In this document: piece after piece, positions 43,350-51,652 of the stretch
Numbering within the stretch: position 1 is the first letter of the stretch
Layout: every line of letters starts with the position of its first letter
Source: Nocardia neocaledoniensis
GTDB taxonomy: Bacteria > Actinomycetota > Actinomycetes > Mycobacteriales > Mycobacteriaceae
Assembly (NCBI RefSeq): GCF_003182135.1
Contig: NZ_QGTL01000005.1
Span: 186,001 to 250,000 of the forward strand
DNA: 64,000 nt
Direction: 5' to 3'
Translations under genes and position numbers: made by a program
Notes under the pieces: model-generated
The model's input: the letters and a program-made list of their open reading frames with translations, nothing else
What the model was told of the DNA's origin: nothing
The model's database searches: none

Positions 43350-44938
43350 CCACGACGGCCGACTCGCCGCCCACCCCGATCGTCCTGACCCAGAAGCGGA
43401 TCTGGCTGATCTTCTCCGCGCTGATCGCGGGCATGTTCCTGGCCAGCCTCGATCAGATGATCGTCGGCACCGCGATGCCGACGATCGTCGGCGAACTCGG
43501 CGGCGTCTCGCACATGGCCTGGACCGCCACCTCCTACCTGCTCGCCACCACGATCGTGATGCCGATCTACGGCAAGCTCGGCGACATGTTCGGCAGGCGC
43601 CGGCTGTTCCTGTTCGCGATCACCGTCTTCACCGCCGCCTCGGTCGGGGCCGCCGCCTCGACCGGCTTCTGGGAGTTCATCGCCTTCCGCGGGCTGCAGG
43701 GCGTCGGCGGCGGCGGCCTGATGATCCTGGCGCAGGCCATCATCGCCGACGTGGTGCCCGCCAAGGATCGGGGCAAGTACATGGCGCCGATGGGCGCGGT
43801 CTTCGGCATCACCTCGGTGGCCGGGCCGCTGCTCGGCGGGTTGTTCGCCGATCACCTCGACTGGCGCTGGTGCTTCTGGATCAACGTGCCGATCGGTATC
43901 GCCGCGCTGTTCATCGCCTTCCGCTACTTGAGCATTCCCAGCCATCGGCCCAAGACCCGCCCCGATTACCTCGGCATCGTGCTCATGTCGAGTGCGACCA
44001 CCCTGCTGATCCTGATCACCGACTGGGGTGGCAAGCAGTACGCGTGGGGCTCGACGACGATGCTGGCGATGATCGCCGCGCTGGTCCTCGTGGTCGCCGC
44101 GTTCGTGTTCGTGGAGTCGCGGGCGCGGGAACCGATGCTGCCGCTGTGGCTGTTCCGCAATCGCACGTTCGTGCTCACCTCGCTGATCGGCTTCCTCGTC
44201 GGCCTGGTGATGTTCGCGGCGATCGGGTTCATCCCGACCTACCTGCAGATGGCTACCGGAACCTCGGCGTCGGTGTCGGGCCTGCTGCTGATCCCGATGA
44301 TGATCGGCATGATGCTCACGTTGATCACCTCGATGAACGTCATCACCAAGACCGGGCGCTACCGGGTGTATCCGCCGATCGGCGCCGCGCTCATCGGGAT
44401 CGACATGCTGTGGCTGACGCGCCTGGACGCCCACACCTCGATGTGGCTGGTCTCGGCCATGCTGTTCGTCATGGGCGCGGGCCTCGGCCTGATCATGCAG
44501 ATCATCGTGCTCGTGGTGCAGAACGCGGTGGCGCCCGACCAGATCGGCACGGCGACCAGCGCGAACAACTACTTCCGGGAGATGGGCGGCGCGCTCGGCA
44601 TCGCGATCTTCGGCTCCATCTTCACCGGCAGGCTGACCGAGAACCTCACGGTCGCGTTCCAGGCGAACTGGCAGGAGGTGGCGGCGGCGAAGCTCGACCC
44701 GAGCGCCTTGATCCCGTCGGTCGTCAAGAACCTGCCGGACACGCTGCACGATGCCATCGTCGGCGCCTACGTCGACGCGCTCGTCCCCGGCTTCTGGTAC
44801 CTGATCCCCGGCGCGGTCCTCGCCTTCGGCCTCGCGCTGTTCATCCCGCACCTGAAGTTGTCGGACGAGGCGGGTATGGTCGCCCGCGGGGAGGCCGTGA
44901 TGGCCGACGAGGAGCCGGAGCTGGTCAAGGAGGGGTGA
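43346..44938 (+). CDS. MFS exporter, EmrB/QacA (DHA2) family
   Basis: 530 residues and about 14 helices. Motifs: FLASLDQMIVGTAMPTIVGELGG (DHA2 with membrane Asp), KLGDMFGRRR (motif A), RGLQGVGGGGLMILAQAIIAD and ITSVAGPLLGGLFADHLDWRWCFWINVP (motif C). The first half is strongly conserved and the tail is acidic. It should export drugs, siderophores or lipids with proton exchange. Its start overlaps the TetR stop, and its stop overlaps the next start by 1 base (TGATG). Confidence 0.93.
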   Translation: MTTTADSPPTPIVLTQKRIWLIFSALIAGMFLASLDQMIVGTAMPTIVGELGGVSHMAWTATSYLLATTIVMPIYGKLGDMFGRRRLFLFAITVFTAASVGAAASTGFWEFIAFRGLQGVGGGGLMILAQAIIADVVPAKDRGKYMAPMGAVFGITSVAGPLLGGLFADHLDWRWCFWINVPIGIAALFIAFRYLSIPSHRPKTRPDYLGIVLMSSATTLLILITDWGGKQYAWGSTTMLAMIAALVLVVAAFVFVESRAREPMLPLWLFRNRTFVLTSLIGFLVGLVMFAAIGFIPTYLQMATGTSASVSGLLLIPMMIGMMLTLITSMNVITKTGRYRVYPPIGAALIGIDMLWLTRLDAHTSMWLVSAMLFVMGAGLGLIMQIIVLVVQNAVAPDQIGTATSANNYFREMGGALGIAIFGSIFTGRLTENLTVAFQANWQEVAAAKLDPSALIPSVVKNLPDTLHDAIVGAYVDALVPGFWYLIPGAVLAFGLALFIPHLKLSDEAGMVARGEAVMADEEPELVKEG

Positions 44939-45672
44939 TGCCGGGGAATGTCCGTGCGGCGAGGGCCGTCATTGTCGTGATGGCCGCGATCGGACTGGTC
45001 GGCACCGTCGTGTTGATCGGCCTCGGGCACCCCCGCGCGGCAGGCGCGAACGCGTTCGGATACCTGTTCTTCTGGGCGCTGGCGATCACCGCGTGCTTCT
45101 TCGGCAGGCGTCGGCGCCGGGTGCGGGTCACCGCGACCGTGTTCGCCGTGCTCGAAGGATTCGTCGCGCTCGGATCGGCCGCGTTCAGCAGCGGTGGCGC
45201 GCAGGCGGACGGCACCGGTGGGTACGCCCTCGTGCGCTTGTCACCGGGGCCGCTGGGCGTGGTCGCGGTGATCGCCGTCATCGTGCTGCTGTACCAGCGA
45301 TCGGCCGGTGTGTGGTTCAGGGGAACGGCCGTGGCGCGTCGGCGCGGCACGGCGGTCGCGCTGATCCCGCTGGGGATCGTGGTCGCCGTCGCGCTCGGCG
45401 CCGGGGTCTGGGCGGTCGTTCGCGGCCTCGGCGGCGATGCCGAGCCGGCCGTCGGCGACTGTGTCTCCACCGCGGACGAGATGAGCATCAGCTCCTCCGA
45501 CGCGAAGCTGGTGACGGTGGGTTGTTCGGAGGCGAACGCCCAGGCGAAGATCATCGCCCGCCTGGACGACACCGGGGAGAGCGGGCCGTGCAGGGTTTAC
45601 GAGGACGGTGTTCGGCTCGACGCGTACGACGGCATCGAGGGCGTCATCCTCTGCCTGCGCCCGTTCAGCTGA
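44938..45672 (+). CDS. Four-helix membrane protein with extracytoplasmic Cys-containing domain
   Basis: 244 residues. Four hydrophobic helices lie in the first 150 residues (VIVVMAAIGLVGTVVLIG, FGYLFFWALAITACFFG, FAVLEGFVALG, LGVVAVIAVIVLLY), plus a fifth at about 142-163 leading to an exported domain of about 80 residues (VGDCVSTADE, TVGCSEANAQAKIIAR, GPCRVYEDG, ILCLRPF). Its four Cys fit two disulfides. Translation is coupled to the exporter (TGATG), so it may be an accessory subunit or ligand sensor. No known family was recognised. Confidence 0.75.
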   Translation: MPGNVRAARAVIVVMAAIGLVGTVVLIGLGHPRAAGANAFGYLFFWALAITACFFGRRRRRVRVTATVFAVLEGFVALGSAAFSSGGAQADGTGGYALVRLSPGPLGVVAVIAVIVLLYQRSAGVWFRGTAVARRRGTAVALIPLGIVVAVALGAGVWAVVRGLGGDAEPAVGDCVSTADEMSISSSDAKLVTVGCSEANAQAKIIARLDDTGESGPCRVYEDGVRLDAYDGIEGVILCLRPFS

Positions 45673-45675
45673 GGG

Positions 45676-45948
45676 CTAGGCCGTCTTGACGGTGACCAGG
45701 GTGTCGGGGCTGGGGAAGTCGAGGACGCGCAGGCGGCCGGTGACCAGGTCGACCGTGTCGGCGACCACCCGGCCCGCGCGGCGCGCGTCGCCGGCGAAGC
45801 TGGTGCTGACCACGCGGTAGCTGCGCTTGGTGGTGAGCACGATGTCGCCCGGTCGCAGCGACCCTGCGGGGGTCGGCGGCTCGGTCGAGTCGACCGGCTG
45901 CGCCGGTCTGCGGATGAGCTCGAGCAGTTTCAGCAATCTTTTCTCCAC
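45676..45948 (-). CDS. Small hypothetical protein
   Basis: 90 residues. A basic, Leu-rich start (EKRLLKLLELIRRP) is followed by a compact beta-rich stretch (PGDIVLTTKRSYRVVSTSFAG, GRVVADTVDLVTGRLRVLDFPS). No transmembrane segment or known motif is seen. The GTG start has a weak purine-rich stretch right before it. The gene converges on the membrane protein gene, 3 bp away. It is kept because the composition is protein-like and the space is otherwise empty. Confidence 0.5.
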   Translation of the reverse strand: MEKRLLKLLELIRRPAQPVDSTEPPTPAGSLRPGDIVLTTKRSYRVVSTSFAGDARRAGRVVADTVDLVTGRLRVLDFPSPDTLVTVKTA

Positions 45949-46140
45949 CCTGGTGAACGTCTGTCGAGACGTCCCGCTCGCCGGATTTCGCGAACGGTGT
46001 CGAGCACTTCTTTACCCAGCCCAGTCACGTTTCAACCCCTCGATACGGGGCACACTGCGCCGCGGCGTGGCCGCGAATATCACTCCGAGGTCCGATCACC
46101 TCTCATACCAAGGGATTACGAGCGACGAGATTTCCCCCGA

Positions 46141-46146
46141 TAGCTT
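46141..46146 (+). promoter_or_regulatory. -10 box TAGCTT, leaderless start for the desaturase gene
   Basis: The hexamer ends 6 nt before the ATG at 46153, and no Shine-Dalgarno sequence is present. The 200 bp upstream hold no other feature I can name. Confidence 0.5.
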
Positions 46147-46152
46147 CGGGTG

Positions 46153-47205
46153 ATGACGACATCCGCCCTGGTCCCCGACTCTTCCGCCCGGCCACCGCGA
46201 CGCGGCGCCGACGGCGACTACGCCCGGTTGCTGCGCCGCGTTTCCGACGCGGGACTCCTGCGCCGCCGTCCCGGCTACTACGCCCTGCGGCTCAGCCTCG
46301 TCGGCGCCGCGTTCGTGGGCGGCTGGGCGGCGTTCGTGCTGGTCGGCGACTCGTGGTGGACCCTGCTCGTCGCGGCGTTCCTGGCCGTGGCCTTCGCGCA
46401 GGTCGCCCTGGTGATGCACGATGTGGCGCATCGCCAGGTCTTCCGGCTGCGCAGGCCCACCGAGCTGGTGGGACGGATCGTCGGCAACGCGGGGATCGGC
46501 CTGGGCTACGGCTGGTGGCAGGACAAGCACACCCGCCATCACGCCAATCCGAACCACGAGGACCTCGACCCGGATGTCGCGCCCGACGTGCTGGTCTGGT
46601 CACAACAGCAGGCGCGGTCGAGCCGCGGGCTGCCGCGGCTGCTCGGGCGGGCGCAGGCGTACCTGTTCTTCCCGCTCCTGCTGTTGGAGGGACTCAACCT
46701 GCATGTGGCGGGCGTCCGGGCGCTCGGCAATCGCGCGGTCAAGCATCGTCGCTGGGAGGGTGCGCTGCTGCTCGGCCACTTCGCTCTCTATCTGAGCGCG
46801 CTGTTCCTGGTCCTGCCCGTCGACAAGGCGCTGGTGTTCTTCGCCGTCCATCAGGGGCTGTTCGGCCTCTACATGGGGTGCATCTTCGCGCCGAACCACA
46901 AGGGCATGCCGACACTGACCGGCGACGACCGGCCCGACTACCTGCGCCGCCAGGTGCTGACGTCACGTAACGTGCGCGGCGGCGTGTTGACCGACCTCGC
47001 CCTCGGCGGTCTCAACTATCAGATCGAGCACCACCTGTTCCCGAGCATGCCCACCCCGCACCTGCGCCACGCGCAGCCGATCGTGCGCGAGTACTGCGCC
47101 GAGATCGGGGTGCCGTATCACGAGACCGGCCTGATCGACTCCTACCGCGAGGCGCTGGCGCACCTGCATCGCGTCGGCGCTCCACTGCGCGCCACCGGCC
47201 GCTGA
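46153..47205 (+). CDS. Membrane fatty acid desaturase (DesA3-like)
   Basis: 350 residues. The three His boxes for the di-iron site are complete: HDVAH (89-93), HTRHH (126-130) and QIEHH near 290. Hydrophobic segments flank them (about 45-90 and 200-245). Such enzymes insert a double bond into acyl-CoA or phospholipid acyl chains using oxygen and electrons from an oxidoreductase. None of the redox partners is adjacent. A GTG directly before the ATG is less likely as start because the leaderless promoter points to the ATG. Confidence 0.9.
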   Translation: MTTSALVPDSSARPPRRGADGDYARLLRRVSDAGLLRRRPGYYALRLSLVGAAFVGGWAAFVLVGDSWWTLLVAAFLAVAFAQVALVMHDVAHRQVFRLRRPTELVGRIVGNAGIGLGYGWWQDKHTRHHANPNHEDLDPDVAPDVLVWSQQQARSSRGLPRLLGRAQAYLFFPLLLLEGLNLHVAGVRALGNRAVKHRRWEGALLLGHFALYLSALFLVLPVDKALVFFAVHQGLFGLYMGCIFAPNHKGMPTLTGDDRPDYLRRQVLTSRNVRGGVLTDLALGGLNYQIEHHLFPSMPTPHLRHAQPIVREYCAEIGVPYHETGLIDSYREALAHLHRVGAPLRATGR

Positions 47206-47210
47206 GGACA

Positions 47211-47232
47211 GGGTTTCGGCCTCGCGAAACCC
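47211..47232. terminator. Hairpin terminator after the desaturase gene
   Basis: GGGTTTCG (47211-47218) pairs perfectly with CGAAACCC (47225-47232) over a 6-nt loop, 5 bp past the stop codon. Confidence 0.65.
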
Positions 47233-47315
47233 GGTGGCGCTGGGTAGCATTGGGGCCCAGCACCACCGCTGCCGAGGGGGAGCGGGCGTGGTGTTCGACA
47301 ACTGGGGGAGAGCAC

Positions 47316-47702
47316 ATGAAGTCGAGGCTGATCGCCGCCGTCGTGGCGGTGTGCACGGGGGCCGCCGTCCTGGCCGGGTGTTCGAGCGACGCCGATGTGG
47401 TGTCGGAGAACCTGTCCAAGGAGTCGGACCAGTTCAAGATCGACCGCCGGGTCGTGTTCTTCAACGGCATCACCGACAAGTACCTGCTGTCCATCGAGGG
47501 CAAGTGTTCGATCAAGGACGCGAACAACCAGCTCGAGGTGACGTGCAAGACCGGCGACGACGAGTACAAGAAGCACTTCCTCGGACTCTCGGACAACGTG
47601 AGCTATTTCGTGGAACAGCTCGAGGCCGTCGAGGTGAGCCGCTACCACTACAAGGTGATCTTCAAGCCCGAGGCCATCATTCCCGACGTCGACCGGCCCT
47701 GA
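47316..47702 (+). CDS. Beta-sandwich lipoprotein of actinophage type
   Basis: 128 residues. A lipobox LAGC (Cys near 22) follows a short hydrophobic signal, so the protein is lipid-anchored outside the membrane. The body (SDADVVSENLSKESDQFKI, RRVVFFNGITDKYLL, IEGKCS, KKHFLGLSDNVSYFVEQL) closely matches, from memory, a lipoprotein found in many mycobacteriophages and scattered in actinobacterial genomes. It may act in superinfection exclusion, but its function is not established. GGGGGAGA precedes the ATG. No other phage gene is next to it. Confidence 0.8.
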   Translation: MKSRLIAAVVAVCTGAAVLAGCSSDADVVSENLSKESDQFKIDRRVVFFNGITDKYLLSIEGKCSIKDANNQLEVTCKTGDDEYKKHFLGLSDNVSYFVEQLEAVEVSRYHYKVIFKPEAIIPDVDRP

Positions 47703-47727
47703 GCTCGACGTCGGGACGGCCCGGTCG

Positions 47728-49398
47728 TCAGATCGTCGCCGCGGCGGTGCGGCCGGCGGCGCGGCCCGAGAAGACGCAGCCGCCGAGGAAGGTGCCTTCC
47801 AGCGAGTTGTAGCCGTGCACGCCGCCGCCGCCGAAGCCCGCCGCCTCGCCGGCGGCGAACAGACCAGGAATCGGCACGCCGTCGGCGTCGAGGGCCCGCG
47901 AGCCGAGATCGGTCTGGATGCCGCCGAGCGACTTGCGGGTCAGCACATGGAGTTTGACGCCGATCAGGGGTCCGGCGGCGGGGTCGAGGATCCGGTGCGG
48001 CGCGGTGGTGCGCATCAGACGGTCACCGAGGTAGCGGCGTGAGTTGTGGATGCCCTGGAGCTGGGCGTCCTTGCTGTAGGGGTTGCCGACCTGGAGGTCG
48101 CGCGCGCGGATCTGTTCGCGGATGCCGGCGGGACTGAGCAGCGGTCGCTCGGTGAGGCCGTTCATCTTCGCCACGAGGTCGTCGAGGGTGTCGGCGACGA
48201 CGAAGTCCGCCCCGTGCGTCTTGAACGCCTCGACCGGGGCGGGCGCGTGCTTGCCGAACAGTCTGTCCTTCACGAGCGCCTTGCGATTGCGGTCGGTGAT
48301 GTCGGGGTTCTGTTCGGAGCCGGACAGCGCGAATTCCTTGGCGACGATGCGCTGGGTGGTGATGAACCACGAGTGGTCGTACGGCACGAGATCCGGTGTG
48401 GTGCGCAGGTATCGGAGGGTGCCGAGGGTGTCGTAGCCGGGCAGATACGGTGCAGGCAGCCGGCGGCCCAGTGCGTCGAACCACAGCGAGGACGGACCGG
48501 GCAGGATGCGGATGGCGTGGCCGGGCCAGATGGGGTTCCAGTTCTGGATGCCCTCGGTGTAGTGCCACATGCGGTCGCGATTGACCAGTCGGACGCCTGC
48601 CTCGGCGGCGATGTCGAGCATGCGGCCGTCGACGTGGGCGGGGACGCCGGTGATCATCCGGGCAGGCGGCGTGCCCAGGCGCGCGGGCCAGTGGCGCCGG
48701 ACCATCTCGTGGTTGCCGCCGATCCCGCCGGTGGCCAGCACCACCGCGGACGCCGAGAGACTGAACTCCCCGACGATCTTCCGGCTGGAGGGCGCGCCGC
48801 GGGCGGCGTCGTCTTCGGCCAGGACGGCACCGCGGACGCCGGTGACGGCGCCGTCGGTGAAGACGAGCTCGTCGACGCGGTGCCGATGGCGAAAGGCGAC
48901 CGACCCGTTGTCGGCGGCCCGCAGCGCCGATTCGGCGAACGGGGCGACGACACCGGTCCCGGTGCCCCAGGCGATGTGGAAGCGTGGCACCGAGTTGCCG
49001 TGACCGCGCGCGGTCAGGTCGCCGCGTTCGGCCCAGCCGACCGAAGGCAGGAAGCTGATGCCGAGATCGGCGAGGTAGGACCGCTTCTCGCCGGCGGCGA
49101 ACTCGACATAGGCGCGGGCCCATTTCTCGGCCCAGCTGTCCTCGTCCGCGAGGCGGTCGAAGCCGGCGCTACCCGACCAGTCGTTCCAGGCCAACTCCAC
49201 CGAGTCCCGCACGCCGAGGCGGCGCTGCTCCGGGCTGTCGACGAGGAACAGGCCGCCGAAGGACCAGAACGCCTGCCCGCCCAGGTTCGCGGCGTTCTCC
49301 TGATCGACCACGAGCACGCGCTTGCCCGCCCGGGTGAGCTCGTGGGTCGCGACGAGTCCGGCCAGGCCGGCGCCGACCACGATCACATCGGCATCCAT
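47728..49398 (-). CDS. FAD-binding dehydrogenase (ketosteroid dehydrogenase-like, Rv0785 type)
   Basis: 556 residues. The Rossmann motif VVGAGLAGLVATHELTRAGKRVLVVDQE opens the protein, and it closes with GLFAAGEAAGFGGGGVHGYNSLEGTFLGGCVFSGR, the FAD-binding tail of the fumarate reductase/KstD superfamily. FWSFGGLFLVDSPEQRR and WHYTEGIQNWNPIWPGHAIRI fit the Rv0785-like subgroup. The substrate is unknown. It begins 55 bp after the alpha/beta hydrolase gene on the same strand, with direct repeats in the gap, so it could have its own promoter or be read from upstream. Confidence 0.88.
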   Translation of the reverse strand: MDADVIVVGAGLAGLVATHELTRAGKRVLVVDQENAANLGGQAFWSFGGLFLVDSPEQRRLGVRDSVELAWNDWSGSAGFDRLADEDSWAEKWARAYVEFAAGEKRSYLADLGISFLPSVGWAERGDLTARGHGNSVPRFHIAWGTGTGVVAPFAESALRAADNGSVAFRHRHRVDELVFTDGAVTGVRGAVLAEDDAARGAPSSRKIVGEFSLSASAVVLATGGIGGNHEMVRRHWPARLGTPPARMITGVPAHVDGRMLDIAAEAGVRLVNRDRMWHYTEGIQNWNPIWPGHAIRILPGPSSLWFDALGRRLPAPYLPGYDTLGTLRYLRTTPDLVPYDHSWFITTQRIVAKEFALSGSEQNPDITDRNRKALVKDRLFGKHAPAPVEAFKTHGADFVVADTLDDLVAKMNGLTERPLLSPAGIREQIRARDLQVGNPYSKDAQLQGIHNSRRYLGDRLMRTTAPHRILDPAAGPLIGVKLHVLTRKSLGGIQTDLGSRALDADGVPIPGLFAAGEAAGFGGGGVHGYNSLEGTFLGGCVFSGRAAGRTAAATI

Positions 49399-49448
49399 AT
49401 GCCACCCGCTCTTTCCGCTCGGCAGCCGACGCTGCGCATCCGTTTTGG

Positions 49449-49472
49449 ATACGTTATCGCATCGAATACGTT
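49449..49472. promoter_or_regulatory. Direct repeats ATACGTT before the FAD dehydrogenase gene
   Basis: ATACGTT occurs at 49449-49455 and 49466-49472, 17 bp apart, overlapping the 3' end of the upstream hydrolase gene. They probably belong to a promoter or operator for the dehydrogenase. Confidence 0.35.
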
Positions 49473-50284
49473 TGTGTATCGAAAGCCGTGGACCGGCGCT
49501 GCCACCAGTCCACGACGCGGTCGACCACCGGACCGGGCGAGCGAACCCACTGGATGTGATCGTTGCTCGCGCCGGGCGGGACCGCCGACCGCTCGTAGTC
49601 CCACCGGGTGACGGCGTCGGGGGCGAAGAGCCGGCGGGCGAAGGCATCGATGCCGCGGCGCGGTGCGAGGGTGTCCCCGCCGAGCGCGATGACCAGCGCC
49701 GGGGCGTCGATGGCGGGCTCGGTGGGGAACGGTGGCGTACCCGTCAGGACCATGCGGGCCCACTCGCGCATCATGGTGCGCGCGCCCGGAGCGCCGAGGG
49801 CGGGCTTGGGGAGGTAGCCGAACGTAGCGGTCAGGGCGGGGACGAGGGCGGCCGCCGTCGCGACGGGTAGTCCGCCGTACGGGAAGTGCCGGAAATGCGG
49901 GAGTGAACCGCCGACGGTGACCAGTCCGTCGGCGCGTGCGGACGTCAGCTGGCAGCCGACCGCCAGCTGGGCGCCGAGGCTGTGCCCGAGGACGACCACC
50001 GGCCGCTCGGCATCCTCGGCACGGGCGGCGGTCACCGCCGTGGCGATGGTGGCGATCTCGTCGCCGTAGGACCAGTCGACGGCCCGTGAGGCCGTGGGCT
50101 CGTCCGGTTCGAACCCGCGCCGGGGCAGCGTCCGTGCGGCCCATCCGCTCGCCTCGAACGCCGCGGTCAGTGGTGTGTAGAACCGGGCGCCGATCGCCAT
50201 GGCGGGCGCGATCAGCACGATCGGTGCGTCTCCGCCGCCGTCACGATCCGTGCCGGACGCCCCCGTTTCGCTGCCTGTTGCCAC
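49454..50284 (-). CDS. Alpha/beta hydrolase
   Basis: 276 residues. Elements: VLIAPAMAIGARFY (oxyanion strand), VVVLGHSLGAQLA with the nucleophile Ser near 100, VIALGGDTLAPRR with Asp, and ASNDHIQWVR with His. AAGGAG precedes the GTG start at 50284. There is no signal peptide. It follows the TetR gene by 101 bp with an ATGTA/TACAT repeat in between, so it is probably under that regulator. Esterase or lipase; substrate unknown. Confidence 0.88.
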   Translation of the reverse strand: MATGSETGASGTDRDGGGDAPIVLIAPAMAIGARFYTPLTAAFEASGWAARTLPRRGFEPDEPTASRAVDWSYGDEIATIATAVTAARAEDAERPVVVLGHSLGAQLAVGCQLTSARADGLVTVGGSLPHFRHFPYGGLPVATAAALVPALTATFGYLPKPALGAPGARTMMREWARMVLTGTPPFPTEPAIDAPALVIALGGDTLAPRRGIDAFARRLFAPDAVTRWDYERSAVPPGASNDHIQWVRSPGPVVDRVVDWWQRRSTAFDTQTYSMR

Positions 50285-50329
50285 GACTCTCCTTCGATCC
50301 GTTCTGCGAAACCTTCGGAGTCCACCCTA

Positions 50330-50348
50330 ATGTAAGCGCTGAATACAT
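50330..50348. promoter_or_regulatory. ATGTA-N9-TACAT inverted repeat before the hydrolase gene
   Basis: ATGTA (50330-50334) and TACAT (50344-50348) are perfect inverted arms with an AGCGCT core beside them. On the minus strand this overlaps a -10-like TACATT (50334-50329). Candidate operator for the TetR at 50988. Confidence 0.4.
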
Positions 50349-50385
50349 GAGGTCGCGGCGAGGCTGAGTGAGGGTCGGCGGCGGG

Positions 50386-50988
50386 TCATCCGCGTGCGCC
50401 GTCCCCGGCGTGCGCGGGCAGGTCGAGGATCGCGACGACCGTCGCCCGGACGCGTTCCTCGAGCCCGCCCGGCTCGTTCGCGTCGAATTTTCCGTGCAGG
50501 TACAGGAACGCCAAGCCGTGCACCATCGACCAGAGGGCGGTGGCGAGAGCTTCCTCGTCCGAACCCGGAAAAGCTTCCCGCACAATCGATCTGACGTACT
50601 CGTGGATCGCGGTGGTGGCCGCCAGTCGTTCCGGGCTGGACGGGTCGCACGGCTCGGCGAACATGGTGCGGAAGAGCCCGGGGCGGTTCAGCGCGAACCG
50701 GATGTAGGCGATGGCGACCGCCGTGAAGTCCTCGGCGGTGGTCGGGGTGGCGCAGGCCGCAGCCAAGTCGGCGGCGAGCTCGCGGAAACCGACCGCGGCC
50801 ACCGCCGACAGCAGGGCGTCCTTGTCGGCGAAGTGCCGATAGGGCGCGGCGGTCGAGACCCCGGCGCGGCGGGCCGCGGCGCGCAGGGACAACTCGGCGG
50901 CGCCGTCCTCCTCGAGCAGCTCGATGGCCGCGCGGACCAGCGCGGTGGGGAGGTCGCCGTGGTGGTACGGGGTGTTCGACGTCGCCAT
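50386..50988 (-). CDS. TetR-family regulator (WHG-type ligand domain)
   Basis: 200 residues. The HTH covers about 8-55 (HHGDLPTALVRAAIELLEEDG, then LSLRAAARRAGVSTAAPYRHFADKDALL). The ligand domain contains WSMVHGLAFLYLHGKF, the signature of the WHG-type C-terminus. The ATG at 50988 is preceded by TAGATT (51000-50995) exactly 6 nt upstream and no ribosome site, so the mRNA is probably leaderless. A 10-bp palindrome overlaps this promoter. Confidence 0.93.
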   Translation of the reverse strand: MATSNTPYHHGDLPTALVRAAIELLEEDGAAELSLRAAARRAGVSTAAPYRHFADKDALLSAVAAVGFRELAADLAAACATPTTAEDFTAVAIAYIRFALNRPGLFRTMFAEPCDPSSPERLAATTAIHEYVRSIVREAFPGSDEEALATALWSMVHGLAFLYLHGKFDANEPGGLEERVRATVVAILDLPAHAGDGARG

Positions 50989-50994
50989 ACCCTC

Positions 50995-51009
50995 AATCTA
51001 ACAATTGTT
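50995..51009 (-). promoter_or_regulatory. -10 box TAGATT overlapped by AACAATTGTT palindrome
   Basis: On the minus strand TAGATT (51000-50995) is the -10 of the TetR gene. AACAATTGTT (51000-51009) is a perfect 10-bp palindrome adjoining its upstream end. Binding there would block transcription, so this is a likely autoregulatory operator. Confidence 0.55.
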
Positions 51010-51017
51010 GGCGGTGC

Positions 51018-51476
51018 TTACTTTGCCGCGCGGTCGTCGATGCCCGCGAACGCGGTAGCGATCGCCGCCACCACGGCTACCACGATGCCGACGAGGAGCG
51101 CGGCCGCGCCCGCGGTGCTGAGCTCGGCCCAGGCGAGCAGCAACATCCCGACGCCGGCCACGGTCAGCGCGGAATCGGCGAGCACCGCCAGCGTGCCGAT
51201 CGGGGCGCGGTCGATGATCGGGCGCGGCCTGCTCGCCGTGGCTGCGCCGAGCAGCAGGAATGCCGCGCCGAATACGGCCAGGGCGGCCGGTGCCGCACCG
51301 GTCGACGAGCCGGCGATTCCGGCGATCAACAGGGCGATGCCCAGCGCGCCCTGCCCGGCGCCCACGGCGCGCAGCGACCAGAGGGCGACGCCGTCTCGGT
51401 GCGAGGAGTTCGGGACGCCGGTTGCCCCGGTCGTCCCGGAAATCCGGGAAGTCGTCGCGGACAGTGTGGTCGTCAT
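51018..51476 (-). CDS. Four-helix membrane protein, DUF4267-like size, function unknown
   Basis: 152 residues from the ATG at 51476, chosen because GAAGGG lies 9 nt upstream; ATG 51485 and 51497 are alternatives. Helices: LRAVGAGQGALGIALLIAGI, AALAVFGAAFLLLGAATA, IGTLAVLADSALTVAGVGMLLLAW, and AALLVGIVVAVVAAIATAF. The first 40 residues are Ser/Thr-rich. The family suggestion rests only on layout. It sits directly upstream of the TetR gene, same strand, 29 bp apart, but that gene has its own promoter. Its own upstream region (51490-51540) is AT-rich. Confidence 0.65.
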   Translation of the reverse strand: MTTTLSATTSRISGTTGATGVPNSSHRDGVALWSLRAVGAGQGALGIALLIAGIAGSSTGAAPAALAVFGAAFLLLGAATASRPRPIIDRAPIGTLAVLADSALTVAGVGMLLLAWAELSTAGAAALLVGIVVAVVAAIATAFAGIDDRAAK

Positions 51477-51640
51477 GATGCCCATCCCTTCGTACATTGC
51501 ACTGCTTCGTATAATTACTGCCTACTGTAAAAATACTCGAACTTCGCAGGCGGGCAACGAGGTCAGGGCGTGAACGCACTCACATCCGGGGGTTGCCGGG
51601 CGGTGGAAAACGACGTGACCATGCGTCAGGGGGCCGGTGG

Positions 51641-51646
51641 TAACCT
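51641..51646 (+). promoter_or_regulatory. -10 box TAACCT, leaderless start for a TetR gene
   Basis: The hexamer ends 6 nt before the ATG at 51653. No ribosome binding site is present in front of this ATG. Confidence 0.55.
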
Positions 51647-51652
51647 TCGGCG

